Below are positions 53,649-64,000 of a stretch of 64,000 nucleotides of DNA, piece after piece (positions within the stretch are counted from its first letter, which is position 1; every line of letters starts with the position of its first letter). Below the pieces are notes generated by a model, which was not told the DNA's origin, ran no database searches, and worked only from the letters and a program-made list of their open reading frames with translations. The stretch is from contig CP110632.1 of the NCBI GenBank assembly GCA_026210745.1, positions 3,843,001-3,907,000 on the forward strand, in the 5' to 3' direction. Origin of the DNA: Exobasidium rhododendri (Eukaryota; Basidiomycota; Exobasidiomycetes; Exobasidiales; Exobasidiaceae). The translations under genes and the position numbers were made by a program.

Positions 53649-54474
53649 GAGAGGTGGCAGATGTGTCCAAATTTGATTTCGGGAGAGGTCGCGAGATATA
53701 GTCTGCCGCTATGAGTAGACAAAGTCCGCTGTGCCTTTGTAATTTAGATTGACAAGCCTATCATACAAGTACTGACCAAATTCCTGCGTAGTCGGAGAGT
53801 TCTGCTGATAGCCTGACGAGATTCGGAGAGCGAGCGAGCAATAGTGACTAGACGACAGAGGGACGTGAGAATCGAAAGTGGGCGTAGGCGAATTGGAAAG
53901 CGAACGGGTGTTTCCTGAGGGCGAGGGAAGCGTCTGAGCTTGGTCAACCCTTAATACTGGTTTTAAATTAATTGACAGGCATCTCACACTTATAAAAACG
54001 ATATCGGTCACTAAAGGGATTAATCGCGACTTGAGCGGCTTTGCCTTATCGATTTAGTATATACTGCCCACTGTACGCGTGGCGATGTCGTACTGTAATA
54101 TATACATGTCTGAATGCTTAACCCATTTCTGGTGAACAGGCAAACTCACACCGACGTGCTGCTTCGCGGTGCTAGCTGAACCTACAGCACCAGAAGGCAA
54201 TGTGACGAAGAGGTCGATCCAGTTTCGCCGTTGCGTCCTTAACTCTGCTTGTGCAGTAACGCTATTGCCCCCTCCCCTTCCATTTCAAAGACGAGGGATC
54301 ATTGACTAATCTGACCTATGCATCGTCCTTCCTTTAAATTTACTAGCAGCTCCTTCGCACGGACGCTATGCCATGCAAAACGTTGTTCTCGACAGTTACT
54401 TTTCTTCTACTCTTCTCTGCCCGACTTTGACGACCGACACCCTATTCCCTCTCACTCAAGACGTATTCTGGCTG
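53649..54474. promoter_or_regulatory. Shared divergent promoter, Zn2Cys6 regulator / EGH1
   Basis: This 826-nt region separates divergent starts. A TTTAAA box near 54334 lies about 140 nt upstream of the chosen EGH1 start; an in-frame ATG at 54373 would be only about 40 nt from it. No CGG-type half-site pairs stood out. Confidence 0.5.
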
Positions 54475-57176
54475 ATGTCTGCATCGTACCATGCCAGTGA
54501 TCTTTCGCGAGAAGCACTTGGCACACCATACATACGTACCTTTGGTCGTCACTTCATCGACGGCTATGGGCGACTTGTTCAAATGAGAGGCGTCAATGTC
54601 AGCGGGGCGACCAAACTGTGAGCATTTAATGAAGGAAAAAGGAAGCAGCACATGCTTGCTCACCATTGTACCTCAAAGACCAGCAAAACCAGATGGGTTG
54701 CAGCACATCAATGAGGCTAATTTCTTCAATCACTCTTCCGTTTCCTTCGTCGGTCGACCCTTTCCACTCTCAGAGGCACCGCTTCACTTTGCGCGGTTGA
54801 AGGCATGGGGTCTGACTCTGATACGATTGCTAATCACTTGGGAGTCACTAGCACACTCTGGTCCAGATCCAGAGACCGACATGGATGAAGAGTACCTGGA
54901 GTATTTGCACGAGTTGATTGCAATGATGCCAAAATTCGGATTGAAGGTCATTCTTTGTGCTCATCAGGATGTTTGGAGTAGATTCAGTGGTGGCAGCGGT
55001 GCACCTGCGTGGACTTTTGAAAAAGCAGGCTTGGACATCGAGGCGTTCAAAGCAACAGGGGCAGCATATGTCGACGTGTTACATACTCAACCAGCAACGC
55101 TTGATGCCACGCCTGGGAGCAAGGAGAACAGTAAGCAGGCATTGCTGTCGACGAAACAGTCCAAGCGAAAGCCCGAACCAGTAGGGCCCTTCGTTTGGCC
55201 TTCTGGCTATCAGAAATTGGCAGCAGCTTCCATGGCCACGCTATTCTGGGCAGGGGAGAGATTTGCCTGGAAATTAGAGCTGCCGCATTACAATGCAAAG
55301 TCAGCGAGTCCTATGATCAACATCCAAGAGTACCTCCAATCTTCCTACATCGAATGTTTTGGTCGGCTTGTTGACAAGGTGGGAAACATGGATGCAGTCA
55401 TGGGTGTCGACATCATGAACGAACCACATCGAGGCTATGTAGGAGCAACGGACTGGAACAAGTGGAACTACGATACAGACTTACACATCGGCCACTTTCC
55501 CAGCCTCCTGCAGAGTTTGGCACTCGGAAGTGGGTACAAGCAAGCTATTCCCTTCTATGTCAAGTCCTGGCCCTTTCCGAGTCGAGTCAGTCACAAGAGT
55601 ATCATAGATCCGTTGGGGAAGAGTGCATGGCTCGAGGATGGTAGCCTTGGGCAGTGCGTATGGAGAGCGCACGGAGCGTGGGAGTGGGACAAGGAGAAGG
55701 ACCGACCAGTGATTTTACGAGAAGATTTCTTCACAATTGATTCGAGACCTGGAAAAGAGATGCAGCGAGTCGAGTGGTATCGCGACTGTTATGCTCCTTT
55801 CCTGAAACGGTTTACAGAGAGGTGAGTTGCACTGACGGCTGTGTTCGGCAATCGTTGCAGGCCTGCTCACCGCTTGTTTACCAATTTGTTTACCCACTTT
55901 TTCTCGTAAAAGAATGAGGCAGAGTTGTCCACACCTACTAAGCTTCGTCGAGCCAATACCTAATGAGTTCTTCCCACCTTGGTCGCATGTTGATACAGTC
56001 TCCAATCTGAACGCCGAAGATCGACTCTCACTGATGAAGGCTTCTTACAATCAGAACTACGCAGTGAAGACCTTTTTCGAAGTGGAAAGGCCAGCAGGAT
56101 TTGTGTACGCACCACACTTCTACGACTTGAACGTCCTATTCAGCAAAGTTCATCGCGACATGAGCGTGAATGTGCAAGGCTTGAGTAGAGGGATGTTCAT
56201 TTTAAAGGCACTCTACTTTGGCTTCGAAGGACTACAACGGAATTACATGCATCAGATTAGTACGCTCAAGAAAAACGGCCAACTTTCGCTCGGAATAGTG
56301 CCGATGATCATCGGAGAAGTAGGCATTCCGTGGGATATCAACGATAAGAAGGCGTATAGAACGGGCGACTATTCGAAACACTTTGAGTTGTTAGATGCTT
56401 TGATCGAGGCAATGGAGCAGAACCAGATCGGGTTTACGCTTTGGAACTACAACCCTGACAACACTGTAAAGGATGGCGACGGGTGGAACAAGGAAGATTT
56501 CTCCATCATGTGCAATGACAGTCGGATCGTACAAGATCTCGATAATCGCAAGAACGACGAGGAACTATATAAAGGAGGTCGCGGCCTGTCTGCCATCATT
56601 CGACCTTATGCTGTCAAGGTAGCAGGTTTCCCCTTCAAGACAAAGTGGGATAGCAACAAGTTGGCCTTTGAGTTCCACTATGTGAACGGACCAATGAACG
56701 CGCTGAAGAGCACGACCAGTGGTGGTGGTGGTGGTGATGGTGGTGGTGATGATGACAAGAAAAAGGCGGATAGCAGCGAAGGAGAGCTCGTCAACATGCA
56801 ACAAAGAACCGAGATCTACTTTCCCGCTTTTCACTTTGATGGCTACGAAGTTCGCATTCAAGTCAAAGACGGTGATTACAAGCTAGACCGCGAGTCACAA
56901 ACGCTTTACCTTGATCATGCTTCTACTGCCATTGGGTTTGAGCACGTTCTTCGCATAAACGTGCTTGGACCCATACCAAAGAAGCGCACGAGTGGATTGC
57001 AGTCTTGGTACCAACTTAGCATACAAGACACCTTTACAATCGGGTCACTCATAACGATCTGCATCTTTTGCATCGTCGTCAGTGACTATGTGGTGAAGCC
57101 GCTGTTGAGCACCGTGGAAACCCTGCACAACGACAACGATGCAATCTCCTCTGCAGCGAGTGTCTTCTACACCTGA
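54475..57176 (+). CDS. EGH1: GH5 glycosidase, EGCrP2/ergosteryl-beta-glucosidase type
   Basis: Three exons, 54475-54617, 54679-55821 and 55913-57176, give 849 residues. Enzymes of this type hydrolyse steryl glucosides and glucosylceramide in fungal membranes, clearing ergosteryl glucoside. RTFGRHFIDGYGRLVQMRGV and NVSG open the (beta/alpha)8 barrel. E296 in DIMNEPH is the acid/base and E564 in IIGEVGIPWD the nucleophile. FVYAPHFYDLN and FTLWNYNPDN are also conserved. The C-terminus has a beta-rich accessory domain and a hydrophobic segment (FTIGSLITICIFCIVVSDYVV) not expected in a soluble enzyme, suggesting a membrane tail. A Gly/Asp-rich loop lies near 690-715. ATG 54373 is an upstream in-frame alternative. 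Confidence 0.88.
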
Positions 57177-57658
57177 TGAATTCACTTTCCGCAGATGTAA
57201 AAATACATCAAAATCCTCTTAACGCCTTGAGACACTCTCGCGTCAATAAGATTGTTTCAGATTTCGTCACATTCGGACAAGCATGTAAAGAAAGAGACGA
57301 GACAAAGCCAGGATCTTTGATTAGGAAGAAGAGAAGAAAAGATTGTAAGTGAGAATGAGAAGAAAGGATGGAGTGAATGAGAACCTCACTTGATAGTGTG
57401 GCAACGTCAAAATGATGGGAAGGAAATGGACAGCAATGCGATAGGCTGTGCGGCATCTTGTACTTTGAACATTTCATCAGATCAGAAAGTAAGATGAAAT
57501 GAAAACAAGATGTCGTGACATAAAGTGAAGTTCCCCTTCTGCACCGGATGAGAACCTTACAATCTAAGCAATTCTCTCTTTTTTGAGGGGGGGGAGGGAA
57601 AGGTTTGTGGGCGGATGAATGGTACAGACACCTCTTCTCCCTCCTTTTTGGATGCTAT
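57177..57658. other. Convergent intergenic spacer
   Basis: This 482-nt spacer lies between the EGH1 and eIF4A stop codons. It contains a G run near 57586-57599. No gene or RNA is recognised. Confidence 0.5.
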
Positions 57659-59164
57659 CTAGATAAGATCAGCAACGTCGTGAGGCATCTCTTGAACCTC
57701 AGTCGAGTAGAATTGCTCGATGTCTCGCAGCATTCTGGTGTCTTCGGCAGTGACGAAATTGATGGCAACTCCCTTTCGGCCAAATCGACCTCCTCGGCCG
57801 ATACGGTGGATGTAATTTTCACGGTTGGATGGCAAGTCGTAGTTGATGACCAGCGACACCTGTTGAACATCAATACCACGAGCAAGCAAGTCGGTGGTGA
57901 TCAAGACTCTGGACGATCCTGATCGGAATTCCTTCATAATCACTTCACGTTGCGCTTGTTCCATATCACCGTGCATGGCAGAGACGGTGAATTCCCGAGC
58001 GTGAAGCTTGTCAGTCAACCAGTCGACCTTTCTGCGGGTGTTGCAGAAGATGACGGCTTGTGTGATGGTGACAGTCTCGTACAAGTCGCACAAGGTCTTC
58101 GAGAGGAGGATTGAGGGGGGATAAAGGGGGGGGGGCAATTAAAGAAGTTAGCGCAGAAGATTACTGCAGACCTGAATAGGTAGCACTCACGTCGAGCTTC
58201 CACTCCTCCTTGTCAACTCCAATGTAGAATTGCTTGATACCTTCCAAGGTCAATTCATCTCGCTTCACCAAGATCCGAATGGGGTCTCGCATGAATTTCT
58301 TGGTCACTTCCAAGACATCCGAAGGCATCGTAGCCGAAAGCAAGTTGACTTGAGTATCTTGAGGAAGCAACTGGAAGATCTCGTACATTTGATCCTTGAA
58401 TCCTCGAGACAGCATTTCATCGGCTTCGTCCAAGCAGAACATCTTAAGGTTGTCTGTCTTGAAGGCACGTCGATTGATCATGTCGTACACTCGTCCAGGA
58501 GTTCCGACGACTACTTGAGCCCCTTCGTTGAGCTTGGCCATGTCATCAATGACACGAGTACCACCGATGCAAGCGTGGCACTTGATGTTCATGTAATCAC
58601 CGAGAGCCATGACAACCTTTTGAATTTGTTGAGCAAGCTCACGAGTAGGGGCCAAAATTAACGCTTGAACATTCTTGTTGGAGGCATCGATTCGTTGCAA
58701 AATGGCAATCGAGTAGGTGGCAGTCTTTCCGGTACCGGATTGAGCTTGTGCAATGACATCGTGCCCTTTGATGACAGGCATGACGGCACGAGATTGAATG
58801 GCAGAAGGTCGTTCGAAACTTGAAGATGAATGAAGGGTTTGGAGATTAGCCTTTTGTGCACTCAGTCACCTCGAGAAGATTAAAGTCAGCGACTTACCCG
58901 TAAGCATAGATACCTCGGAGAAGTTCTGGCTTCAATTCCATGTTGTCAAAGTTGTCGGTGACTGTGTCCCAATTGGACTCAATCTCACCCTCGGCGATAT
59001 CGAGTTCATTGGGTGCTTCATCTCTGCAGGAGAGAGATTAGAGAAAAATGTTCAGCCTTTTGTTCGCACCAAATCGCGACCTTACATCACGACAATCGAT
59101 CTTTTCATCACTACTGAACTACCTCCCATCCCGTTCCCCGCCGAAGAAACACTCACTTAGACAT
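57659..59164 (-). CDS. TIF1: Eukaryotic initiation factor 4A (DEAD-box RNA helicase)
   Basis: Four exons, 59157-59164, 58898-59023, 58191-58818 and 57659-58096, give 399 residues. eIF4A unwinds 5' leaders within eIF4F. All motifs are present in order: Q-motif region [26 protein letters not shown] (I), PTRELAQQ (Ia), TPGRV (Ib), DEAD (II), SAT (III), [13 protein letters not shown] (IV), [11 protein letters not shown] (V) and [13 protein letters not shown] (VI). The first exon is only 8 nt (ATG TCT AA), followed by a 133-nt intron. A TTTATAAA box at about 59261-59268 lies some 97 bp upstream of the ATG on the minus strand. Codon choice looks more uniform than in neighbouring genes, as expected for a highly expressed gene. 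Confidence 0.97.
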
Positions 59165-59924
59165 GATTGCAGGTAAGTGGCGTGTATGAAGATCTCAAGG
59201 AAGGACGACGTATAATCGTTCTAGCCTTGAAAGATTTCTTGAAAAGGTTATAGAGTGGGCTTTATAAAAGCAGTAGATGAAGGAACCTAAAAGTACAGGT
59301 TCCGGTCGCCTTTAGTGATGGTGTGTGATAGAAGGTATCGCACTTCTTCAGGCTTGCCTCTCTCTACTTTCTCCTTCAATTTTTTTTCTCTCTCTGTCTC
59401 TCTCTCTCCGTCTTCACGCTCACGAAACGAAACTTTTTTTTTCCCTCGTCCCCTCCTTCTAGCAGCGCGGCGCGAATTTCGCAACTTTTTTTCTTTCCTC
59501 TTCTTATTGCAATTAACTTTCTATCTTGTTGCGCCGAGTTTGGATTATTAGATTGTTCATCTTCAATTGCCTCAACTTAACTTTATAAGATAGAGCGCAG
59601 CAAATACACGAAGAATGAGAACTTCGTCCACGTGGCTGATGTATAACCCAATACGAGGTCGGTGCAAGAAGATGCATGAAATTGAATCTGTAATATCAAA
59701 ATGCATGTCAGGTTTTCTCTCAACCAGCGCCATATCTTATTTCTTGTTTAACAATTGGGAACGTCGCCTTAGGAACGCACTGATCGCATGTGTAGCTTAC
59801 TTTAGAAGATCTAATGTTAAAGCGCTCGATCTCAGCTTCTCCCGACCTCAAGATCAAAGCTAAGTTAAGGGTTCGACAAATCAGCCCTTGGCTTGGACCA
59901 TCATCACCACACTAAGTCTGCACC
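59165..59924. promoter_or_regulatory. Shared divergent promoter, eIF4A / HEL2
   Basis: This 760-nt region separates divergent starts. The TATA-like element at about 59261-59268 faces eIF4A. Strong pyrimidine tracts lie at 59370-59520. A second TTATAA at about 59583-59588 and a CACGTG at 59629-59634 lie on the HEL2 side. An 82-codon ATG frame (59615-59863) is probably leader sequence. Confidence 0.55.
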
Positions 59925-62347
59925 ATGGAGGGGGAGCAGTCTAGCAGTCGTGGCAGCCATGCAAATGGAAGGGGTAATCGAGGAGCAGGGAGAAGTCGAG
60001 GGAAGAGTAAGGGAGGCCGCAATGCTCGCGGTGGTTTCAGTGGGTCTCTGTCAAACTTGCCAAAAGCGCCGGGCGACCATGTGGGTGAGCGAAGCAAAGC
60101 AAAGGACACAGGAAGCTCTCCAGATGAAAGCGGACTGAGACCAGGACAGGGTTCACATCTATCAGGAGTGCCTACGATTAGTGACAGCGCTGCTCTTTCG
60201 GACGACGTCGACGCTGCTGAAGCTGAGCAATGCTTTATCTGTGCTGAGCCAGTACAGCTCTACTCTATCTCACCGTGCAACCATCGAACATGCCACGTCT
60301 GTGCAGTCAGACTACGGGCGCTGTACAAGAAGAGGGAGTGTACATTCTGCAAGGTAAGTAGATGCATAGCCTTCAAAAGCACCAAACCTTTCTTTCTTAA
60401 AGTTTTTCCCTATTCATGCCTTCACTACAGGTTACTAGCGATGTTCTTATATTCTCCACCGACGGTCAAAAAGACTTCCTCTCTTTCTCTTCGGAAGACA
60501 TACCGCTGAAAGACGACAAGCTCAACATCTATTTCGAAAATGCTATCAATCGGGAAGACACCTTGATCCTGCTGCGCTTCAACTGCCCAGACCCGACGTG
60601 CGATTATGTTGCAAGCGGCTGGCCTGATTTGCGAGTACACGCCAAGTCAGAACACGATCGCTTCCTGTGCGAACTGTGCGTCAAGCACTCTAAGATCTTT
60701 GTCCATGAACACAAGCTCTACACTTCTGCGGAGCTAAATCGTCATATCCGAGCAGAACACAAGTACTGTGACTTTTGCAACATCAACTTTTACAGCAGCG
60801 ACGAGCTCTACATTCACATGCGAGATCGACACGAGCAGTGCTTCATTTGCAAAAAGGACGACGAGAGGAGGGAAGAGTATCAGCGTGACTACAAACACCT
60901 GGAAAGGCATTTCAAGGACGAACATTATATGTGTGAATCGAAGGATTGTTTAGAGAAGAAATTTGTCGTCTTTCAAAGTGAAATGGACTTCAAGGCACAT
61001 CAAGTTGCTGAACATGGGGCCGAGTTGTCAAGCAGGGAAAAGAGAGACGCTCTTCGAGTGACCGCCAACTTCCGATTTGATGCATCGAGCTCGACCGCTA
61101 GAGCAGGAAACGGTGCAGCAGGCAGTGCAGGGCTCACAGCGAGAGGCAAGCCAAAGAAAGAGGAAGAACCAGAAACAAAGAGGGACGTCTTAGGCATTTC
61201 CTCCTTGGCTCATCGAGCTCACGTTCCAGGTGCTGGAGGTGCGGCGAATCACGTCAGTCGAAAGGCACAGTTCGGAGCGGCGTTGACGAATGGAGAGAGT
61301 AGCAAGGGAAAGAGCAAAGGTGGTGTTGGAGCTGCAGAGGGTGTAGACGAGAAGCTGGCCATGGAGCTGAAATACAAAAAGCATCAGAGGTACATGGATC
61401 AAGTCTATGCCATCCTCATCCATTCGGATTCAAAGATGCAGTCCTTTCGCGCAAATGTAAAGGTGTACCAAGCCGGCGAAACGTCGAGCAAGGATTTGGT
61501 CGACTCGATCTACAGTCTGATCGGCGACTTTGGCCAAGTAGAGACGATCATCATGGGCCTAGTCGATCTCTTAGAAGAAGCAGATAAAAAGGAAGATCTC
61601 ATCAAGTCGTGGAATACTCTCCGAATAGAGAGGACGCAATTCCCTTCACTGGCGCCAACTTTCTTGGACTCTTCCTTGGCCTCCACTGCGGCAAAGGGCC
61701 AAATCAGGAATGCCAAAGCTACGTCTTCTGCCAGTCTCAACACAAAGATTTGGGAAAACGTGGAGAGAGCAGCGGCATCTGGCAAAGGATACGGCGGCAT
61801 GGCAGCCAACAAGACTTCTGCCAGAGATCATTTCCCTTCACTGGGAGGAGGTAGTAAGGGTACTGCTAGCAGTGCTTCCATTCCTGGCTCTGTTCGTCAC
61901 TCCGCTGCTAGTAATGCATCTATGAGAGGAACACCCTGGGCGGGAAGTAGTGCAAACAAAGCACCTCATCATGTAGCGGTGGGGTCATCTACACCATCAG
62001 TAAAGCCATACTCTGTCGAAGTTCAGCGGGATCCACTGCGAAGCAATCAAACGTCTATTCGAAGTCATCCCACGTCCTTTCCCAGTCTACCTTCCAATTC
62101 CTCCGCTGTCAATCTAGCAGCATACAAGCGTTCGCTGTTCGAGAACAAGCAGGTCCCTACCTCTGGTGACAGTACGCCGAACAGGGCGATATGGAGTGCT
62201 TCTCTCGGCAGGATAGATGGTGGAGATGACGTCGACGTGGGCATGCTTCGCGAAAAGCTAGGAGAAGCGCAGATGGATCAACAAAAGAAAAAGGCAAAGC
62301 AGAAGAATGTGGTAGTCTCGATGGGTGGCTTGCGGCGTGGAGGGTAG
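59925..62347 (+). CDS. HEL2: E3 ubiquitin ligase HEL2 / ZNF598 (ribosome quality control)
   Basis: There are two exons, 59925-60353 and 60431-62347, giving 781 residues. Hel2 senses collided ribosomes and ubiquitinates 40S proteins. An N-terminal Gly/Arg/Ser-rich stretch precedes a RING finger (about 105-144: CFICAEPVQLYSISPCNHRT, CHVCAVRLR, ECTFCK). Zinc fingers of the family follow: CPDPTCDYVASGWPDLRVHA, CELCVKHSKIFVHEHKLYT, HKYCDFCNINFYSSDELYIH, EQCFICKK and YMCESKDCLEKKFVVF. The central helical region (KYKKHQRYMDQVYAILIHSD) and Ser/Ala-rich tail with DHFPSLGGG and ATSFPSLP-like patches also match Hel2. The intron falls exactly at the end of the RING, at phase 0. Confidence 0.94.
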
Positions 62348-62583
62348 TGAGTGCAAGAATGAAGCGTGGGAGCGCCTCTGTAGAGGAGGAGAAATGTGGC
62401 GGCCACTTTTCCTACCGTTTCGAGACGCACGACAAACAAGACCTGCCCAGAGGCGGCACTCTAGAGGAGGCAGACCTGTTGCTGGTCTTCGCTATATCAA
62501 TCTGTTATTATTACCACTACTTTACTAAGTATTATCACTATCATCATTATTTCGATCGCCAAAGACTAGAGTACAATCATTTA
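62348..62583. other. Convergent spacer
   Basis: This 236-nt spacer lies between the HEL2 stop and the stop of the minus-strand T1/BTB-like gene. It contains AT-rich TTATTATTA-like sequence suited to 3' end formation; nothing else is seen. Confidence 0.45.
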
Positions 62584-64000
62584 TTACATCGTCTTCCTCA
62601 GTTCCTCACACAGCTTGACCATGTTTGTATATCCTAGCCAGGCGAATTCGCGCGAGACGTAGTGAAGCGACTGAAGTCTGTTCTTGATCGGGATGCTTTC
62701 CATCGTAAAGTAGTCTGGGAAGGTGCCGTGCTTGAGGAGGTGCAAGACAAAGGGATACACTTGAGGGTGTCGGTCGAGCTTCACTTGAATAGACGAGATG
62801 GACGACTGATTAGACGTTGCCGAGCGTGATGAAGCGCTCGTGTTTACGCTGGAGGACGTGGTGCGTTTGGAAGAGACCAGGTCGGGAACTGTGCTCATTC
62901 CTTGTTGGCCAGCATTGCTGGATCCAACAGAGCTGCCTTCACCGAACACTGAGTCATCATCGGAACTGAGAACAGGTGAAGCCTTTGCAGCTGGGTCGAC
63001 GGCCGTGTGAGGACGAGGTGCAAACAGCGAATCGTAATGAAGAGTATCGATTGGCGTTGATGCTTTCTTGTCTTCTTGCTCTGGCAAAGGCCACGGTGGA
63101 CTGTTCACCTGCGACAGTTTAAGAGCGACCACTTGAGCAGCTTCCTCCTCGCTTTCTTCTGAATAGGTAGAGGTCGTCGAAGAGGTCGAGGATCGCTTGG
63201 TGGAAAAGTTCGGGATGCTCTTTGACTCAAAGCTGCTGTCTTTGCTGCTCTGATTGCCGGCCTCTGTCGTGATCGTGTCAGAACGCGGAGACATGGGAGT
63301 CACACAATCTCTAGCGTGCAGAAGTGATTCTCTCTCTTCCACCTCCTTCTTCAGCCAGCTTGCAAGACGGTCATGGACGCCGTTATCCTCACGTAATAAA
63401 AGCGAAGCGGGAGTCACAAAGCTCACACCGGCCACCAACAACTCTATTTTAATCTTGGACGGTGTCGATGTCGAAGACTTGCAAAGGACATTGCCTACCT
63501 TTGCTGCGAACGGATCTCCTGCCGCGTCATCGACAGACTTTGCTTTCGGTGGAGTGGCAGACCGAATGAACGATCTTCTCTTCTTACTCTCCGAGCTCAC
63601 TTGTCTTCTTGACTCCAGCTTGGAGTTCCTCTTCGACGTAGATTGTGTGGTAGGCAAAGACGGAGATGAGGCGTACTTTGCAATCGCAGCTTTGGGCTCC
63701 TTTGCCTGGATTCGCAGACTTTCGACCGAAGTAGATTGTCTCGGTGTGTCGGGAAGCGGCGCACTAGGTGGTGGACCTCTTGGCGGGATGATGGTAGAGC
63801 TACGAGTACGAGTCGTCGCATTTGCATCTGTGTTTACCATGGCAGAGAGTAATTTCTCATCAAAGATGTTGCTCTCTGTTGGTCGACGAGGACGACTGGG
63901 TAGAAGACTCGTGGTAGTAGTAGTAGTAGTAGTAGTGGTAGTAGTAGTAGCAGTAGGAGGAGGAGGAGGAGTCGGAGCAGGTCTAAGGAGTCTTGACGGC
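62584..64000 (-). CDS. T1/BTB (KCTD-like) domain protein, 5' partial
   Basis: The minus-strand frame ends at 62584 and stays open to the right edge. It passes upstream of ATG 63840 through SLLPSRPRRPTESNIFDEKL and a Thr tract encoded by an ACT repeat. I therefore treat the gene as running off the window; ATG 63840 (418 residues) is the conservative start. The domain appears split. IELLVAGVSFVTPASLLLRE and RLASWLKKEV fit the first half of a T1/BTB fold. VKLDRHPQVYPFVLHLLKHG and FAWLGYTNMVKLCEELR fit its second half. About 180 Ser/Thr/Asp-rich residues lie between them. Such proteins often act as adaptors of cullin-3 ligases or as oligomerisation modules. Function here is unknown. Confidence 0.62.
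   Translation of the reverse strand, partial: PSRLLRPAPTPPPPPTATTTTTTTTTTTTTSLLPSRPRRPTESNIFDEKLLSAMVNTDANATTRTRSSTIIPPRGPPPSAPLPDTPRQSTSVESLRIQAKEPKAAIAKYASSPSLPTTQSTSKRNSKLESRRQVSSESKKRRSFIRSATPPKAKSVDDAAGDPFAAKVGNVLCKSSTSTPSKIKIELLVAGVSFVTPASLLLREDNGVHDRLASWLKKEVEERESLLHARDCVTPMSPRSDTITTEAGNQSSKDSSFESKSIPNFSTKRSSTSSTTSTYSEESEEEAAQVVALKLSQVNSPPWPLPEQEDKKASTPIDTLHYDSLFAPRPHTAVDPAAKASPVLSSDDDSVFGEGSSVGSSNAGQQGMSTVPDLVSSKRTTSSSVNTSASSRSATSNQSSISSIQVKLDRHPQVYPFVLHLLKHGTFPDYFTMESIPIKNRLQSLHYVSREFAWLGYTNMVKLCEELRKTM
63912..63954. repeat. (TAG)n / (ACT)n microsatellite inside a coding frame
   Basis: This is an imperfect TAG repeat with about 14 units, which on the minus strand reads as ACT/ACC codons for a Thr run. 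The reading frame of the T1/BTB-like gene passes through it without a stop. Confidence 0.85.

Noticed and set aside
53709-54011. 100-residue minus-strand frame upstream of the Zn2Cys6 gene
   Set aside because: Opens with GTG rather than ATG, has no domain, and cannot be joined sensibly to the regulator.
59615-59863. 82-codon plus-strand ATG frame with a TATA-like box 30 nt upstream
   Set aside because: No recognisable domain or conserved motif; it lies between two strong divergent genes and is best read as HEL2 leader or chance.

Overview
The window is nuclear DNA from a filamentous or yeast-like fungus, most likely a basidiomycete. Ustilaginomycotina or a near relative is my best guess, but the sequence alone does not prove it. 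Genes are densely packed on both strands. Introns are mostly 42-135 nt, with GT..AG ends and CTNAN branch points. The gene set is typically fungal: RPC82, MCD4, SYF1, a Clr2-type silencing factor, a Zn2Cys6 regulator and an EGCrP2-type glycosidase. I see no rRNA, tRNA, transposon, CRISPR array or other mobile element.

Layout. 1-7 kb: the 3' end of an unidentified gene, kynurenine 3-monooxygenase (BNA4), a MATH-BTB protein, then three mitochondrial genes within 1.8 kb (QCR10, ERV1, COX16). 7-11 kb: heat-shock factor HSF1, and divergent from it a six-exon Dabb-domain protein. 11-23 kb: an intronless 5.3-kb ARF-GEF of the GEA/GBF1 type, the splicing factor SYF1 and an F-box/LRR protein. 23-32 kb: a cytochrome P450, a zinc alcohol dehydrogenase, mitoribosomal protein mL46 (MRPL17) and the GPI ethanolamine-phosphate transferase MCD4. 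32-42 kb: a seven-exon secreted histidine-rich protein with Kex2-type sites, a cyclopropane-fatty-acid-synthase-like methyltransferase, RPC82, and a protein carrying only the N-terminal domain of GTPBP1/2 GTPases. 42-50 kb: a ten-exon Pumilio-repeat protein, a Clr2-like protein with a C-terminal WW domain, and a histidine-phosphatase protein. 50-64 kb: a Zn2Cys6 transcription factor, an EGCrP2-type GH5 glycosidase, eIF4A, the ribosome-quality-control E3 ligase HEL2, and a T1/BTB-like protein running off the right edge.

Most genes are housekeeping: mRNA splicing, translation and its quality control, Pol III transcription, Golgi traffic, GPI anchors and respiration. Nothing looks like a biosynthetic cluster or acquired island. 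The most unusual item is the secreted histidine-rich protein at 32790-35419. Its predicted signal peptide, paired KR sites and run of in-frame skippable exons suggest that a His-rich peptide of about 97 residues is released. Also notable are two BTB-fold proteins with long insertions at the same position of the fold, the standalone GTPBP1/2 N-domain, and the QCR10-ERV1-COX16 neighbourhood.

Gene models were spliced by hand. Exon coordinates are given in the evidence, and each model keeps frame across every junction.
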